64,000 bases of DNA, from positions 1-64,000 of the forward strand of contig JAMFSA010000215.1 of assembly GCA_026225055.1 (NCBI GenBank). Reading direction: 5' to 3'. Shown piece after piece: positions 39,854 through 48,810 of the stretch (positions are counted from its first letter, which is position 1; each line of letters opens with the position of its first letter). This stretch comes from Mucilaginibacter xinganensis. GTDB lineage: Bacteria > Bacteroidota > Bacteroidia > Sphingobacteriales > Sphingobacteriaceae. A program made the position numbers and the translations under genes. Under the pieces are notes generated by a model. It was given only the letters and a program-made list of their open reading frames with translations. It searched no databases and had not been told where the DNA came from.

Positions 39854-41059
39854 CTATTTGCTTATGCGTGTAATAATTTCAATACAAGCACGGCTGTTGT
39901 GGTAGGGGCATTTCCATAAGCCAACCTTGTCCTCGCCGGGCATGAGCTCGCCTTTATTATTTATGCCCCAAACCCATTCGCCATTTTTTGTATCAAGGAT
40001 ATGGTTCTTTACAAAACGCCAGTTGTTTTTGGATAGATGGAGGTATTTATCGTCGCCGGTTATTTGCCACGTATTATAAAAACCTACCATGGCTTCGGCC
40101 TGTGGCCACCAGTGTTTTTCTTTAATGAGATGACCGGTTTCAGGCTCATATTCATACCAAAGGCCACCATCGGTATCCAAACCTTCAAGCGTAGCTTCGG
40201 TTATGCCTATGTTCAGTTGTTTTATTTTGTCAATTAGCGGCTGGTCATTAATTACCATTGAAGCCTTCTGTAAAAGCCAGGTAGCCTCAATGTCATGCCC
40301 GTAGGATACGGTGCTTGATCTCCTGTTCCAATTCTCATCAAAAAACAAAACCAGGTGATTATTTTTGGTATCGATGATATGATCCGTAAAATTATTAATG
40401 AGGCCAACTATTTGCTCCCTCAAACCATCATCGGGCCAGATATGGTACAGGGTGGTGTAGGCTTCCAGTACATGCAAATGGGTGTTCATGGTCTTTTTCT
40501 CATTAGCATCCTTAGCGCTCAGGCGCAGGTCGCTAATGGGTTGCCAATCGCGGGTAAAGGCTTCAAAGTAGCCAGTTTTGGCAGTGTCGTAGCTGTATTT
40601 AAGCAGTGAGTTGTAAAGTAAAATGGCCAGCGTCTTCGCTTCATTATTACCCGATGCTATATAGTATTCGCTTAGGGCATAAATGGTAAAGGCAATGGCA
40701 TAAACCTGTTTTTTGGTATCCAGCGGGTTGCCTTTGTAGTCAACCATCCAGTAAACTCCCCCGTGTTCTTTATCGATAAAGTGATCAATGATATACTGAT
40801 AGGCTCTTTCAGCATAATTCAAATAATCCCCGTTCTTATCCAAATTATAAGCAGCGGAGAACGACCACAGGATGCGCGCGTTAAGCACCGAACCTTTAGG
40901 TGAATCAGCTATTACATGTTCTTCGCTATCAATACGACCCACAAAGCCGCCGTTATCTTTATCAATGGTATATTTTATCCAATAATCAAGTATCCGGCTT
41001 AGTTCATGGCTAAGTTCAGTTTTGTATACTTCAAGTTCATCCAATATCGACTGCGCCAT
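39854..41059 (-). CDS. AGE-superfamily cellobiose/mannobiose 2-epimerase
   Basis: 401 residues, cytosolic, (alpha/alpha)6 barrel. Conserved segments are LNARILWSFSAAYN, MNTHLHVLEAYTTLY, SYGHDIEATWLLQ (catalytic His), KHWWPQAEAMVGFYNTW and the C-terminal WKCPYHNSRACIEI (second catalytic His). These match cellobiose 2-epimerases rather than GlcNAc 2-epimerases. Such enzymes turn beta-1,4-mannobiose into mannosyl-glucose. The GH130 gene 5 bp upstream then cleaves that product, which makes the assignment more secure than sequence alone would. Confidence 0.92.
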   Translation of the reverse strand: MAQSILDELEVYKTELSHELSRILDYWIKYTIDKDNGGFVGRIDSEEHVIADSPKGSVLNARILWSFSAAYNLDKNGDYLNYAERAYQYIIDHFIDKEHGGVYWMVDYKGNPLDTKKQVYAIAFTIYALSEYYIASGNNEAKTLAILLYNSLLKYSYDTAKTGYFEAFTRDWQPISDLRLSAKDANEKKTMNTHLHVLEAYTTLYHIWPDDGLREQIVGLINNFTDHIIDTKNNHLVLFFDENWNRRSSTVSYGHDIEATWLLQKASMVINDQPLIDKIKQLNIGITEATLEGLDTDGGLWYEYEPETGHLIKEKHWWPQAEAMVGFYNTWQITGDDKYLHLSKNNWRFVKNHILDTKNGEWVWGINNKGELMPGEDKVGLWKCPYHNSRACIEIITRISK

Positions 41060-41064
41060 TATCG

Positions 41065-42252
41065 CTACAACTGTGATTTTATATATTGCTCGTTATGGTT
41101 GATGATGCCGTAAAGCGTGTTTACCGAAGTCGCCGAACGGAAGCCATCCGCAGGATTATTGATCACATAATCAAGCAAGCGGGATACAGTTGTAGTTGCC
41201 ACATGCATACGGCTATCTGATGACGCGTAGTAAATATAAACTGTTCCGTCATCACCCTTTACCCATCCATTGCAGAAGACCACGTTGGATACATCGCCTA
41301 TGCGTTCTTCACCTTCGGGAGCTATAAAATAACCACCAGGTTTGTGGGTTACTTTGGTAAGGTCGTTCAAATCGGTCATGAACATATACAACACATACCT
41401 TAAGCCCGCGGCAGTATTGCGCACGCCATGCGCCATGTGCAGCCAACCTTGTTCGGTTTTAATGGGCGCCGGGCCCTGCCCGTTCTTGGCTTCGTAAACA
41501 GTGTGGTATATTTTGTTATCGATGATCTCCTCGTGCAAAACTATGGCGTTTGTAATATCATCGCACAAACTAAAACCTATGCCGCCTCCTTTGCCTGCGT
41601 TAATAAAGCTATCCTGCGGGCGGGTATAAAAAGCATATTGACCGTTCACAAACTCAGCATGTAAAACCACGTTGCGCTGTTGTGCCGATGGTGTTTTAAG
41701 ATCGGGCAGGCGGTCCCAGTTTACAAAATCTTTAGTGCGGGCAATGGCACAGGCTGCTACCGCCATGCTTTGGTCGTATGCTGGAGCGTCAGGATCGCGC
41801 CTTTCTGTACAGAACAAGCCATAGATCCATCCATCCTCATGTTCGGTAAGGCGTATATCATATATGTTGGTATCCGGCTCATCCGTTTCGGGCATATTTA
41901 CCGGTTTATTCCAAAAAATAAAATTATCAATGCCATTAGGGCTCTCTGCTATCGCGAAGAATGATTTACGGTCGGCACCTTCAACCCGGGCCATCAGCAG
42001 GTATTTGCCCTGCCATTTTATGGCACCGGCGTTAAACACAGCATTAATGCCAAAACGCTCCATCAGGTGCGGGTTTGTGTCGGGGTTTAGGTCATATCTC
42101 CAAAAAACGGGAGCATGCGCCGCTGTTAATACAGGGTGAACATACCTGTCATAAACACCATTACCGAGCGTTGCTTTTTTATTGGGCCTGGTGATCTGCT
42201 CATGATAAGCATTTTGTAATGCCAGCAGTCGTGCTTCAAATTCGTTTGTCAT
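41065..42252 (-). CDS. GH130 4-O-beta-D-mannosyl-D-glucose phosphorylase
   Basis: 395 residues, cytosolic, five-bladed propeller. It follows the known mannosylglucose phosphorylase pattern: NPDTNPHLMERFGIN, FNAGAIKWQGKYLLMARVEG, DTNIYDIRLTEHEDGWIYGL with the catalytic Asp (D132), CTERRDPDAPAYDQS and NVVLHAEFVNGQYAFYTRPQ. The GH130_1 subfamily phosphorolyses Man-beta-1,4-Glc to mannose 1-phosphate and glucose, saving ATP. It lies between the symporter (5 bp) and the 2-epimerase (5 bp), the same gene pairing as in Bacteroides mannan catabolism. Confidence 0.94.
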   Translation of the reverse strand: MTNEFEARLLALQNAYHEQITRPNKKATLGNGVYDRYVHPVLTAAHAPVFWRYDLNPDTNPHLMERFGINAVFNAGAIKWQGKYLLMARVEGADRKSFFAIAESPNGIDNFIFWNKPVNMPETDEPDTNIYDIRLTEHEDGWIYGLFCTERRDPDAPAYDQSMAVAACAIARTKDFVNWDRLPDLKTPSAQQRNVVLHAEFVNGQYAFYTRPQDSFINAGKGGGIGFSLCDDITNAIVLHEEIIDNKIYHTVYEAKNGQGPAPIKTEQGWLHMAHGVRNTAAGLRYVLYMFMTDLNDLTKVTHKPGGYFIAPEGEERIGDVSNVVFCNGWVKGDDGTVYIYYASSDSRMHVATTTVSRLLDYVINNPADGFRSATSVNTLYGIINHNEQYIKSQL

Positions 42253-42257
42253 TGTGA

Positions 42258-44090
42258 TTAATAGTCGTTTAGTTTATTCCACCAGGTTTTCTTTAATATA
42301 GCTATGATGACCACCAAAAGCGCTACTGTTACCAGTAGCGGCAGTTTTTGCATCAGTATAAGGTACATGGGTAATATGGTGAGGCATAGCTGGGCTATGG
42401 TGCCAATTACCACATTGAACATATTCAGTTTAAAGTTTTTATTTGGATTGAATGAAGGGTCATCGGTCATAACCGCTCTCTTTACCGGTTCCCAGGCACC
42501 CCATGGGCGCACATTGGTATAAAAAGCGCGTAAAACTGCCATATCAGTAGGAGGCGCGGCATAGGTGCCAATAACAGAACCAATAATTGAGGTTACAAAC
42601 AACACCGGGAACCAATAGAGCACTTCGCTGGCATCAATTTTAAGGGCCAGTATCATGGCTGTGCCGATACCTGTAAGCATCCCCCAGAAAAAGCCGCTGG
42701 CATTAAAGCGCCACCAATGCCATTTTAATACGTTTGAAACAATGTAACCGCTGTATAGCGCCGAGATGATAAATTGCAGCGCCTCGTTGATGTTTTTTAT
42801 AAAGAAGCCCAGGAAAACGCCAATGGCCACCACCACAATACCCACCAGGTAATTCATGTTGATGATCTTTTTGGTGGAGGCTTTTGGGTCGACGTATTTT
42901 ACGTAGATGTCGTTTACAATATAAGCCTGTGCCGCGTTTAATGTGCCGCTGAAGGTACTCATGAACGCGCCCAGCAAACCGGCAAGCAATAAGCCCACCA
43001 AGCCAACGGGCAGAAAATCATTGATCACTGCCGGGAGGATGCGTTCAAAATCTACCGCTCCGGTGGCGTCCTTCAGGTTCATTTGATGATAGTACAGTAG
43101 GCCCAATAACGTTAAGCTGATGATAAGCGCGTACCTGATAGGTAAAAGAATGATACTTACAAAGCCGCTCATTTTGCTGGCCTCCTCGGGCGAACGGGTG
43201 GAGAGGATCTTCTGCATATCGTAATTCGGCGCTGGTCCGGCCAGGGCGGCAAAAAATCCCCGGAAGGTCATCATCATAAAAAATATGCCGAACAGGGAGT
43301 AGCCGTCGTCCTTTATTTTTTGGTTCACCTCTTTAATAACGTGCGACCAATCCAGATTCAGGTGCATGCCAAAGAACGGGCTGTACCAGCCATCGGGCAC
43401 ATTAAGTGTATGGCCACTCAGCTTCATGATAGCTATTATGGATATCCATATACAGGCGGCTGACATGATCACATATTTTATTACATCGCCCAGCACCACG
43501 CCATGCATACCACCCAATATGGAGTAAAACATAGCGAATAACGTGAAAATTATACCATAAAACTCGGGTACATATTGCAGCGGAACATTGAAAGGAACGT
43601 AAGCTTTAACGGTATCCCAGGGGGCAAAAATTTCAATGAATTTGCCCAGGCCAATAAAACCATAAGCCAGGTAGCCAAAGCATAGGAATAAGGCGAATAC
43701 AATAACTATAATATGTGAGCTGCCAACGCCTTTTCCGGTGGTGCCAAAACGCGTTTTCAGCCATTCGGCACCGGTAGAGGCATTGGATCGGCGGAGCCAG
43801 CGCGCCAGGTACATCATCAGGAAAACCTGGTTAAAAACGGGCCATAACCAAGGGATCCAGATGCTTTTCATGCCGTAGGCAAAACACAGGCTCACCATCC
43901 ACATAGTGCCGCTGATGTCGAACATATCGGAGGCATCGCTCAACCCCAGCAAATACCAGGGCAGCGATTTGCCGCCGAGCATGTAACTTTCCTTATTTAA
44001 CCGGGCTTTTTTACGGTACCATAAACCAATCACAATGGTTGCAAGTAAATACAACGCTATTATTGATATATCTATAACAGATAAATGCAT
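42258..44090 (-). CDS. Sodium:solute symporter (SSS/SLC5 family), probable mannobiose importer
   Basis: 610-residue inner-membrane protein with about 14 hydrophobic segments and the LeuT-fold SSS motifs: SYMLGGKSLPWYLLGLSDAS near the N-terminus, GGMHGVVLGDVIKYVIMSAA in TM5-6, and the sodium-site helix GLLGAFMSTFSGTLNAAQAY in TM8. The C-terminal 100 residues hold extra membrane spans. It is first in the operon directly ahead of GH130 and the 2-epimerase, so its substrate is probably a beta-1,4-mannobiose or related disaccharide. It uses a sodium gradient instead of ATP. Confidence 0.92.
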   Translation of the reverse strand: MHLSVIDISIIALYLLATIVIGLWYRKKARLNKESYMLGGKSLPWYLLGLSDASDMFDISGTMWMVSLCFAYGMKSIWIPWLWPVFNQVFLMMYLARWLRRSNASTGAEWLKTRFGTTGKGVGSSHIIVIVFALFLCFGYLAYGFIGLGKFIEIFAPWDTVKAYVPFNVPLQYVPEFYGIIFTLFAMFYSILGGMHGVVLGDVIKYVIMSAACIWISIIAIMKLSGHTLNVPDGWYSPFFGMHLNLDWSHVIKEVNQKIKDDGYSLFGIFFMMMTFRGFFAALAGPAPNYDMQKILSTRSPEEASKMSGFVSIILLPIRYALIISLTLLGLLYYHQMNLKDATGAVDFERILPAVINDFLPVGLVGLLLAGLLGAFMSTFSGTLNAAQAYIVNDIYVKYVDPKASTKKIINMNYLVGIVVVAIGVFLGFFIKNINEALQFIISALYSGYIVSNVLKWHWWRFNASGFFWGMLTGIGTAMILALKIDASEVLYWFPVLFVTSIIGSVIGTYAAPPTDMAVLRAFYTNVRPWGAWEPVKRAVMTDDPSFNPNKNFKLNMFNVVIGTIAQLCLTILPMYLILMQKLPLLVTVALLVVIIAILKKTWWNKLNDY

Positions 44091-44278
44091 GCTTATTTAA
44101 TCAATATTTTGAGTGAAATGCTACGGCTTATAAACCATTAACAGGCACATGAAACTTATCATGATTGGCTGTAGCGAAATTAATGATGGTTAATTACAGT
44201 TTACTAATACTTTTTTAACCATTTGAAATACATTACCTATAAAAATAGGTTCTACAGGGAGCGGAATATCGTCAGGAT

Positions 44279-45154
44279 CTAGATAAATACCCGGTTGCCG
44301 GTGTAAGTTTCCCTGAAATCTTTTGGGATGCAGAATTTCTTCCGTTTAAAGATCCTGTTGAAGTTGGAGATGTTATTGAACCCACATTTATAGGCGATCT
44401 CGGAGATGGTATTGGTGGTGTCGATCAGCATGCGGGAGGCGTGACCGAGGCGGATCTCATTCAGGCTGTCGATAAAAGTTTTTCCTGTGCGCTTTTTGAT
44501 AAAACGGCTGAAAGATGCCTCGGGCATATTGGCTATTTTGGCTACTTCGGCAAGGGTGATCTGCATGTTGTAATGGCCGTTCATATACTCAAATACCTTC
44601 TCAATGCGCCGGCTATTGTAATGGAACTGCTCGTTTGAAAAGCTTGAATCTGAAAGTGTTTTCATATTGCGTGATATGGAAAGATCATGCAATACGGATA
44701 GTAGCTCAAGTACTGAATCGAACCCGCTTTTTTTACTGAGCGATTGGATACGGTCTTTTAAAGCGCTAACTGTTTCCTGTGAAAAAAGAATGCCGCGCTG
44801 AGAGCGCTCTATCATATTTTTAACAAAGCTCAGCTGATTTCTGCGTAAAAATTTATCATCAAACAGGTCTTTATGAAATTGAATGGTTATTTCTGTAATA
44901 GATTCGCTTTGGCATTGGTGGGTGAACCAGGCATGGTAAACATTGGGGCCTACAAGTACCAGTTCCAGGTCATCAATAACTTCAATGTGGCCGCCAACTA
45001 CCCGTTTTGCCCCTTTGGCATTAAGGATAAGATTAAGCTCATATTCATCATGATAATGCAGGGGAAAATCGAACTTTTTCTTTTCTCTCGAAAAAATTGT
45101 GAAACAATCGCCAGGAGTTAACGGCGTAATTTCGCGCATCACATTACTTGTCAT
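44279..45154 (-). CDS. AraC-family transcriptional regulator, probable activator of the mannan operon
   Basis: 291 residues: an N-terminal cupin-type sensing domain (FPLHYHDEYELNLILNAKGA, GHIEVIDDLELVLVGPNVYH, about residues 27-75) and a C-terminal AraC double helix-turn-helix (about 185-288) with ITLAEVAKIANMPEASFSRF and ISEIAYKCGFNNISNFNRIF. It precedes the symporter operon by 188 bp in the same direction. It most likely senses an intracellular mannose or mannobiose and activates the operon, a role known for AraC proteins of this type but inferred here. Confidence 0.92.
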   Translation of the reverse strand: MTSNVMREITPLTPGDCFTIFSREKKKFDFPLHYHDEYELNLILNAKGAKRVVGGHIEVIDDLELVLVGPNVYHAWFTHQCQSESITEITIQFHKDLFDDKFLRRNQLSFVKNMIERSQRGILFSQETVSALKDRIQSLSKKSGFDSVLELLSVLHDLSISRNMKTLSDSSFSNEQFHYNSRRIEKVFEYMNGHYNMQITLAEVAKIANMPEASFSRFIKKRTGKTFIDSLNEIRLGHASRMLIDTTNTISEIAYKCGFNNISNFNRIFKRKKFCIPKDFRETYTGNRVFI

Positions 45155-45624
45155 ATCAATAATTTTAGGTTTACTAATTTAGGTTAAGTTAGTGATACAA
45201 ATTTAACATTATATTAGTCATATCACACATTAATCAAATGCATATGTTTATTTTTTTGTATCATGTGAAAATATAACCATCTATATTATAGCTAATAGTG
45301 TTAGCGTATCCTTAATAATCAGGTTTTAATGAATGGATATTATTTTGACCACCTTTCCGTTAATCTGTACGATGGTATTTAGCGGTTAAAATGTTTTCCC
45401 GGTTTAGATAATAACATCATTATAAGTTTGTGATGGGGCTACACGCAAATGTTGTAGATGTTGAGCTATGTTAAACCTTTGCGAAAAATAATTAACATGC
45501 ATTAAACAATATGGTTAAAATAGGTGTTTAGGTATCAAACTTTAAAATTTAACCCTACTTTTATTGGTTGTGAAATTATTCACGAAGAAAGTTCGTTTTT
45601 GATTTTACAGATCAACAGATATTT
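45155..45624. other. 470-bp intergenic region between AraC and LpxR genes
   Basis: Strongly AT-rich, no ORF and no repeat recognised. It must contain the araC-type promoter on one side and the LpxR promoter (45598-45627) on the other. Confidence 0.6.
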
Positions 45625-45627
45625 TTG
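45598..45627 (+). promoter_or_regulatory. Promoter of the LpxR-like gene (TTTG-N18-TATTTTTG)
   Basis: TTTG at 45598-45601 and TATTTTTG at 45620-45627 fit the Bacteroidota -33/-7 consensus with 18-bp spacing. The ATG at 45631 is 3 bp after the -7 box, so the mRNA is predicted to be leaderless or nearly so. Confidence 0.65.
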
Positions 45628-45630
45628 CAA

Positions 45631-46626
45631 ATGAGGAATCTTTTACTTTTTCTATTATTTACTTCAACGGTCATTTTCACAAGTTCTAAAACAGCTACTG
45701 CTCAGAATTATAAAAATCAGTTTACGTTATTTACTGATAATGATATGTACATCGATCCGAACCATGACAGGTATTATTCGGATGCTACATATTTTAATTT
45801 TACCCGTGCGGCAGACATGAACTCGATCTCAAACCCTGACATTATAAAAAAGACCATAGAGTTTGAGTTCGGGCAAAAAATTTATACAGCTGAATCAGGA
45901 CACGTATATCCTCCATATCATATAGACCGACCTTTTACAGGATATTTATTTGGCAATGTAGCATGGAACTGGTTATATAAAGATGAAGACGCGTTAAAAT
46001 TTACTGCCGAAGTAGGCACAATAGGCCCTGCAGCATTAGGCGAGGAGATACAAAGTGGGTTTCACCAGTTATTTGGTTTATATAAGGTAGTTGGTGGATC
46101 TGGTTATGTGAAGTATGGGGGATGGAGCCATCAGCTTAATACCGAACCCGGGCTAAATTTAAGACTGGATTACAAACACCTGTTATACCGTAATGATGAT
46201 AGCTGGTTTGATATAGCGGCCAACCCGGATGTGTGGCTGGGATCTACATTTACTGGTGCAAGCGCGGGTTTACAATTTAGGGTAGGTGGCCTTAACCAAT
46301 TCTTTCAGTCGGCTATTACAAACACACGTGTTACCGATAATAAGAATGAACATATGAATCATGAGTTTTACTTTTTTATCCTTCCGCAGGTAAATTATGT
46401 GGTTTATGACGCTACCATTGAAGGTGGCCTTTTCAGGAAAGATAAGGGCCCCGTTACTTTTGGAATATACCATTGGGTTTACCAGCAGCAATTTGGCTTA
46501 CAGTTTGCATCGGCCAGGTGGGCGGCCAGCGCGATTGCCTTTATAAAGTCGAGAGAAGTAAAGAGCACCGCCCTGGGCGATCAATGGGGTTCAATTGGTA
46601 TTACATATCGTTTTGGCAAAATTTAA
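45631..46626 (+). CDS. LpxR-family lipid A deacylase / DUF2219 outer-membrane beta-barrel
   Basis: 331 residues from the ATG at 45631; a TTG six bases earlier lies inside the promoter and is rejected. A signal peptide ends near TATAQ. The mature protein starts NQFTLFTDNDMYIDPNHDRYYSDATYFNF, the acidic and Tyr-rich first strands (with the N-D-D pattern) of LpxR-type 12-stranded barrels. It ends in an aromatic beta-strand (GSIGITYRFGKI). LpxR removes the 3'-acyloxyacyl chain of lipid A in the outer membrane. Most Bacteroidota members are only annotated as DUF2219, so activity is unproven. It lies 40 bp ahead of the TPR gene. Confidence 0.82.
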   Translation: MRNLLLFLLFTSTVIFTSSKTATAQNYKNQFTLFTDNDMYIDPNHDRYYSDATYFNFTRAADMNSISNPDIIKKTIEFEFGQKIYTAESGHVYPPYHIDRPFTGYLFGNVAWNWLYKDEDALKFTAEVGTIGPAALGEEIQSGFHQLFGLYKVVGGSGYVKYGGWSHQLNTEPGLNLRLDYKHLLYRNDDSWFDIAANPDVWLGSTFTGASAGLQFRVGGLNQFFQSAITNTRVTDNKNEHMNHEFYFFILPQVNYVVYDATIEGGLFRKDKGPVTFGIYHWVYQQQFGLQFASARWAASAIAFIKSREVKSTALGDQWGSIGITYRFGKI

Positions 46627-46666
46627 CGTTTACATTTGGTATCGTCCTTTACCTTGCCCGTAATAC

Positions 46667-48148
46667 ATGAAGTGTAAAAGTATTTTACTAATTATTGTTG
46701 TTTTAAGCTGCAGGCTAACCGCAAGCGCAAATTATAATTTCGATTCGCGCTGTATGGATGCCTATAAAGCCGTGTTCGACTTTAGGTTGAATGATGCCCG
46801 TGCTATCATCCAGCAGGAAAAACAGCAATACCCACAAAATGGCATTACTATATTACTGGATAATTATGTTGATTACATTAGCCTGATCACCTCTGATAAT
46901 AAAAATGAGTATGACCTGCTGAAGGATAAGAAATCCGACAGGGTCGATGCTTTGAAGGCCAATGAGGAGAATTCGCCTTATTATTTATACGCGCAGGCCG
47001 AAGTTTATTTACAATGGGGGCTTATAAAGGCTAAGTTTGGTGATTATACATCTTCGGCATCCGATTTTAAAAAAGCCCGTAACCTGCTTAACGATAACGC
47101 TGAAAAATACCCCGACTTTTTACCTGGTCAAAAAGACCTCGCGCTAATCAATGTTGTTTTCGGAGCCATGCCATCGGGCTTAAAAACCTTCGCCAAATTT
47201 TTAGGTATGAGCGGCAATGTACAGGCGGGTGTTGCACAACTGGAAAAGCTACGCACACAGATCCCCACCACAAAATATAATTATTATAAAGATGAAGTGA
47301 TCTTTTATCTATGCTATATGGATATTGATGTTTTGCACAACAAAAATAACTACAACAAGCTGATGGGCTATATAGCAGGTATGGATAATAAGAACCTGCT
47401 CCGTACTTATTTGCAGGGTTATGTGGCTGCCAAAACCGGGCATAACGAGGAAGCTATCGCTAATTTTCAGGATATCCCTCACTCAGCCAAATACACGCCA
47501 ATGCCAACAGTTGATTACTTGCTGGGCTGCGCCAAATTATGCCGTATGGATAGCGATGCCTATGTGTACCTGCTTAAATATATTGGCGAATACAAAGGCA
47601 TAAATTATATTAAGGACTCATACCTTAAAGTGGCTTACAGCTATTTTTTCAGAAACGATGAGGCTAAGTATAATTACTACCTGAAACTGGCCCGTACAAA
47701 AGGATATACTACTGATGAAAAGGATAAGCAGGCACTAAAGGAAGCAAACGATAACCGCCCGGATTATGACCTGCTGAAGGCGCGGTTCTATTGCGATGGT
47801 GGCTATTATGATAAGGCCCTTGCCCAGTTAAAAGGTAAGCAAGAAAGTGAACTTAAATTACTGCGTGATAAAATTGAACTGAACTACAGGCTGGGCCGCA
47901 TCTACGAAAAAATGAACAAGTTTAATGATGCCATAACCTGGTACCAGAAAGCGATAAACATTGGCAAAACAAGCACTTATTATTATGCGGCAAATGCTGC
48001 CCTGAGCATTGGCGGCATTTATGAATATATAAAAGATGATTATCTGGCAGCCAACTACTACAAACTGGCGCTTGAAATGCGAAGCCATGAATACCAAAGC
48101 AGTATTGATACCCAGGCAAAAGAAGGCCTGGAAAGAGTGCACCACTAA
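46667..48148 (+). CDS. Exported TPR-repeat protein (function unknown)
   Basis: 493 residues with a signal peptide (about 1-20, LTASA). The mature protein is almost all helical with tetratricopeptide repeats. The clearest is the C-terminal series LNYRLGRIYEKMNKFNDAIT and YYAANAALSIGGIYEYIKDD. Others cluster around residues 95-150 and 255-300. A role as a periplasmic scaffold is likely but the partner is unknown. Its stop overlaps the tail of the convergent acyltransferase gene by 4 bp (48145-48148). Probably co-transcribed with the LpxR-like gene. Confidence 0.85.
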   Translation: MKCKSILLIIVVLSCRLTASANYNFDSRCMDAYKAVFDFRLNDARAIIQQEKQQYPQNGITILLDNYVDYISLITSDNKNEYDLLKDKKSDRVDALKANEENSPYYLYAQAEVYLQWGLIKAKFGDYTSSASDFKKARNLLNDNAEKYPDFLPGQKDLALINVVFGAMPSGLKTFAKFLGMSGNVQAGVAQLEKLRTQIPTTKYNYYKDEVIFYLCYMDIDVLHNKNNYNKLMGYIAGMDNKNLLRTYLQGYVAAKTGHNEEAIANFQDIPHSAKYTPMPTVDYLLGCAKLCRMDSDAYVYLLKYIGEYKGINYIKDSYLKVAYSYFFRNDEAKYNYYLKLARTKGYTTDEKDKQALKEANDNRPDYDLLKARFYCDGGYYDKALAQLKGKQESELKLLRDKIELNYRLGRIYEKMNKFNDAITWYQKAINIGKTSTYYYAANAALSIGGIYEYIKDDYLAANYYKLALEMRSHEYQSSIDTQAKEGLERVHH

Positions 48149-48810
48149 GCTTTGTATTCTATTTGCTCGTCGGTATAGCGTATGTTGCGCTCGATGCATT
48201 TGATGTGATGCTTGTTCACCTTCTTTTTTAGCTTATCGAAATCAAAATTATGGTTGGTGCCGCAATCAAGCATGGTGGCGTGCATGGTAGGGCGCAGGCT
48301 CTCAAAATATTCTACAATATTACTGCACCATATCAGCTGGCAATCGCCTTTAATGCGGGTAACTATTTCATAAAGGCCCTCATCAAACTTAATGTTTCTT
48401 ACATGCATGCTTTCCAGTTTTCCCTGCGGATAAAAAAGGAGCAGGTTGCCGGGTTGTGATAATATTTCGGCAGCATAATCAAAGCTTTCCTGTATGGAGC
48501 GTTTACCTGGCTCAACCGAGAAGCTACCCGTGTATTGCAGCCATTTATTTTTCTCCATCTGCTTTTTTAATGACATGGCATACATCCGTTTTACACCATT
48601 AGGCTTATAAAAGTATTTATAGCACATATAAAACGCCCAAAAACCGTCCCAAAAACTAAAATGGTTACACATTAATATGTAAGAGTGGTTGGGCTTTAAG
48701 TCTACCATTTTTACGATCAGTTTATTTGACCTGCGCTTAAAAACAAGGCCGCTAATAAACCCAAAGCATTTTATAAAGAAAGGTGATAATGGCTTTGATT
48801 TGATGATCAT
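48145..48810 (-). CDS. PlsC-like lysophospholipid acyltransferase
   Basis: 221 residues with the glycerolphosphate acyltransferase motifs: block I NHFSFWDG (H-x4-D, residues about 49-56) and block III FYPQGKLES in place of FPEGTRS. The N-terminus is hydrophobic enough for membrane association. The Glu of motif III is replaced by Gln (PQG), which may alter acceptor choice. Its ATG overlaps the hydrolase stop in an ATGA, so it is translationally coupled and belongs to the eight-gene lipid cluster, where it would transfer the finished acyl chain to a lipid or sugar acceptor. Confidence 0.8.
   Translation of the reverse strand: MIIKSKPLSPFFIKCFGFISGLVFKRRSNKLIVKMVDLKPNHSYILMCNHFSFWDGFWAFYMCYKYFYKPNGVKRMYAMSLKKQMEKNKWLQYTGSFSVEPGKRSIQESFDYAAEILSQPGNLLLFYPQGKLESMHVRNIKFDEGLYEIVTRIKGDCQLIWCSNIVEYFESLRPTMHATMLDCGTNHNFDFDKLKKKVNKHHIKCIERNIRYTDEQIEYKA

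Noticed and set aside
28536..45154. Whole locus considered as a classical polysaccharide utilisation locus
   Set aside because: No SusC/TonB receptor or SusD-like gene is present in the window, so the term is used only loosely.
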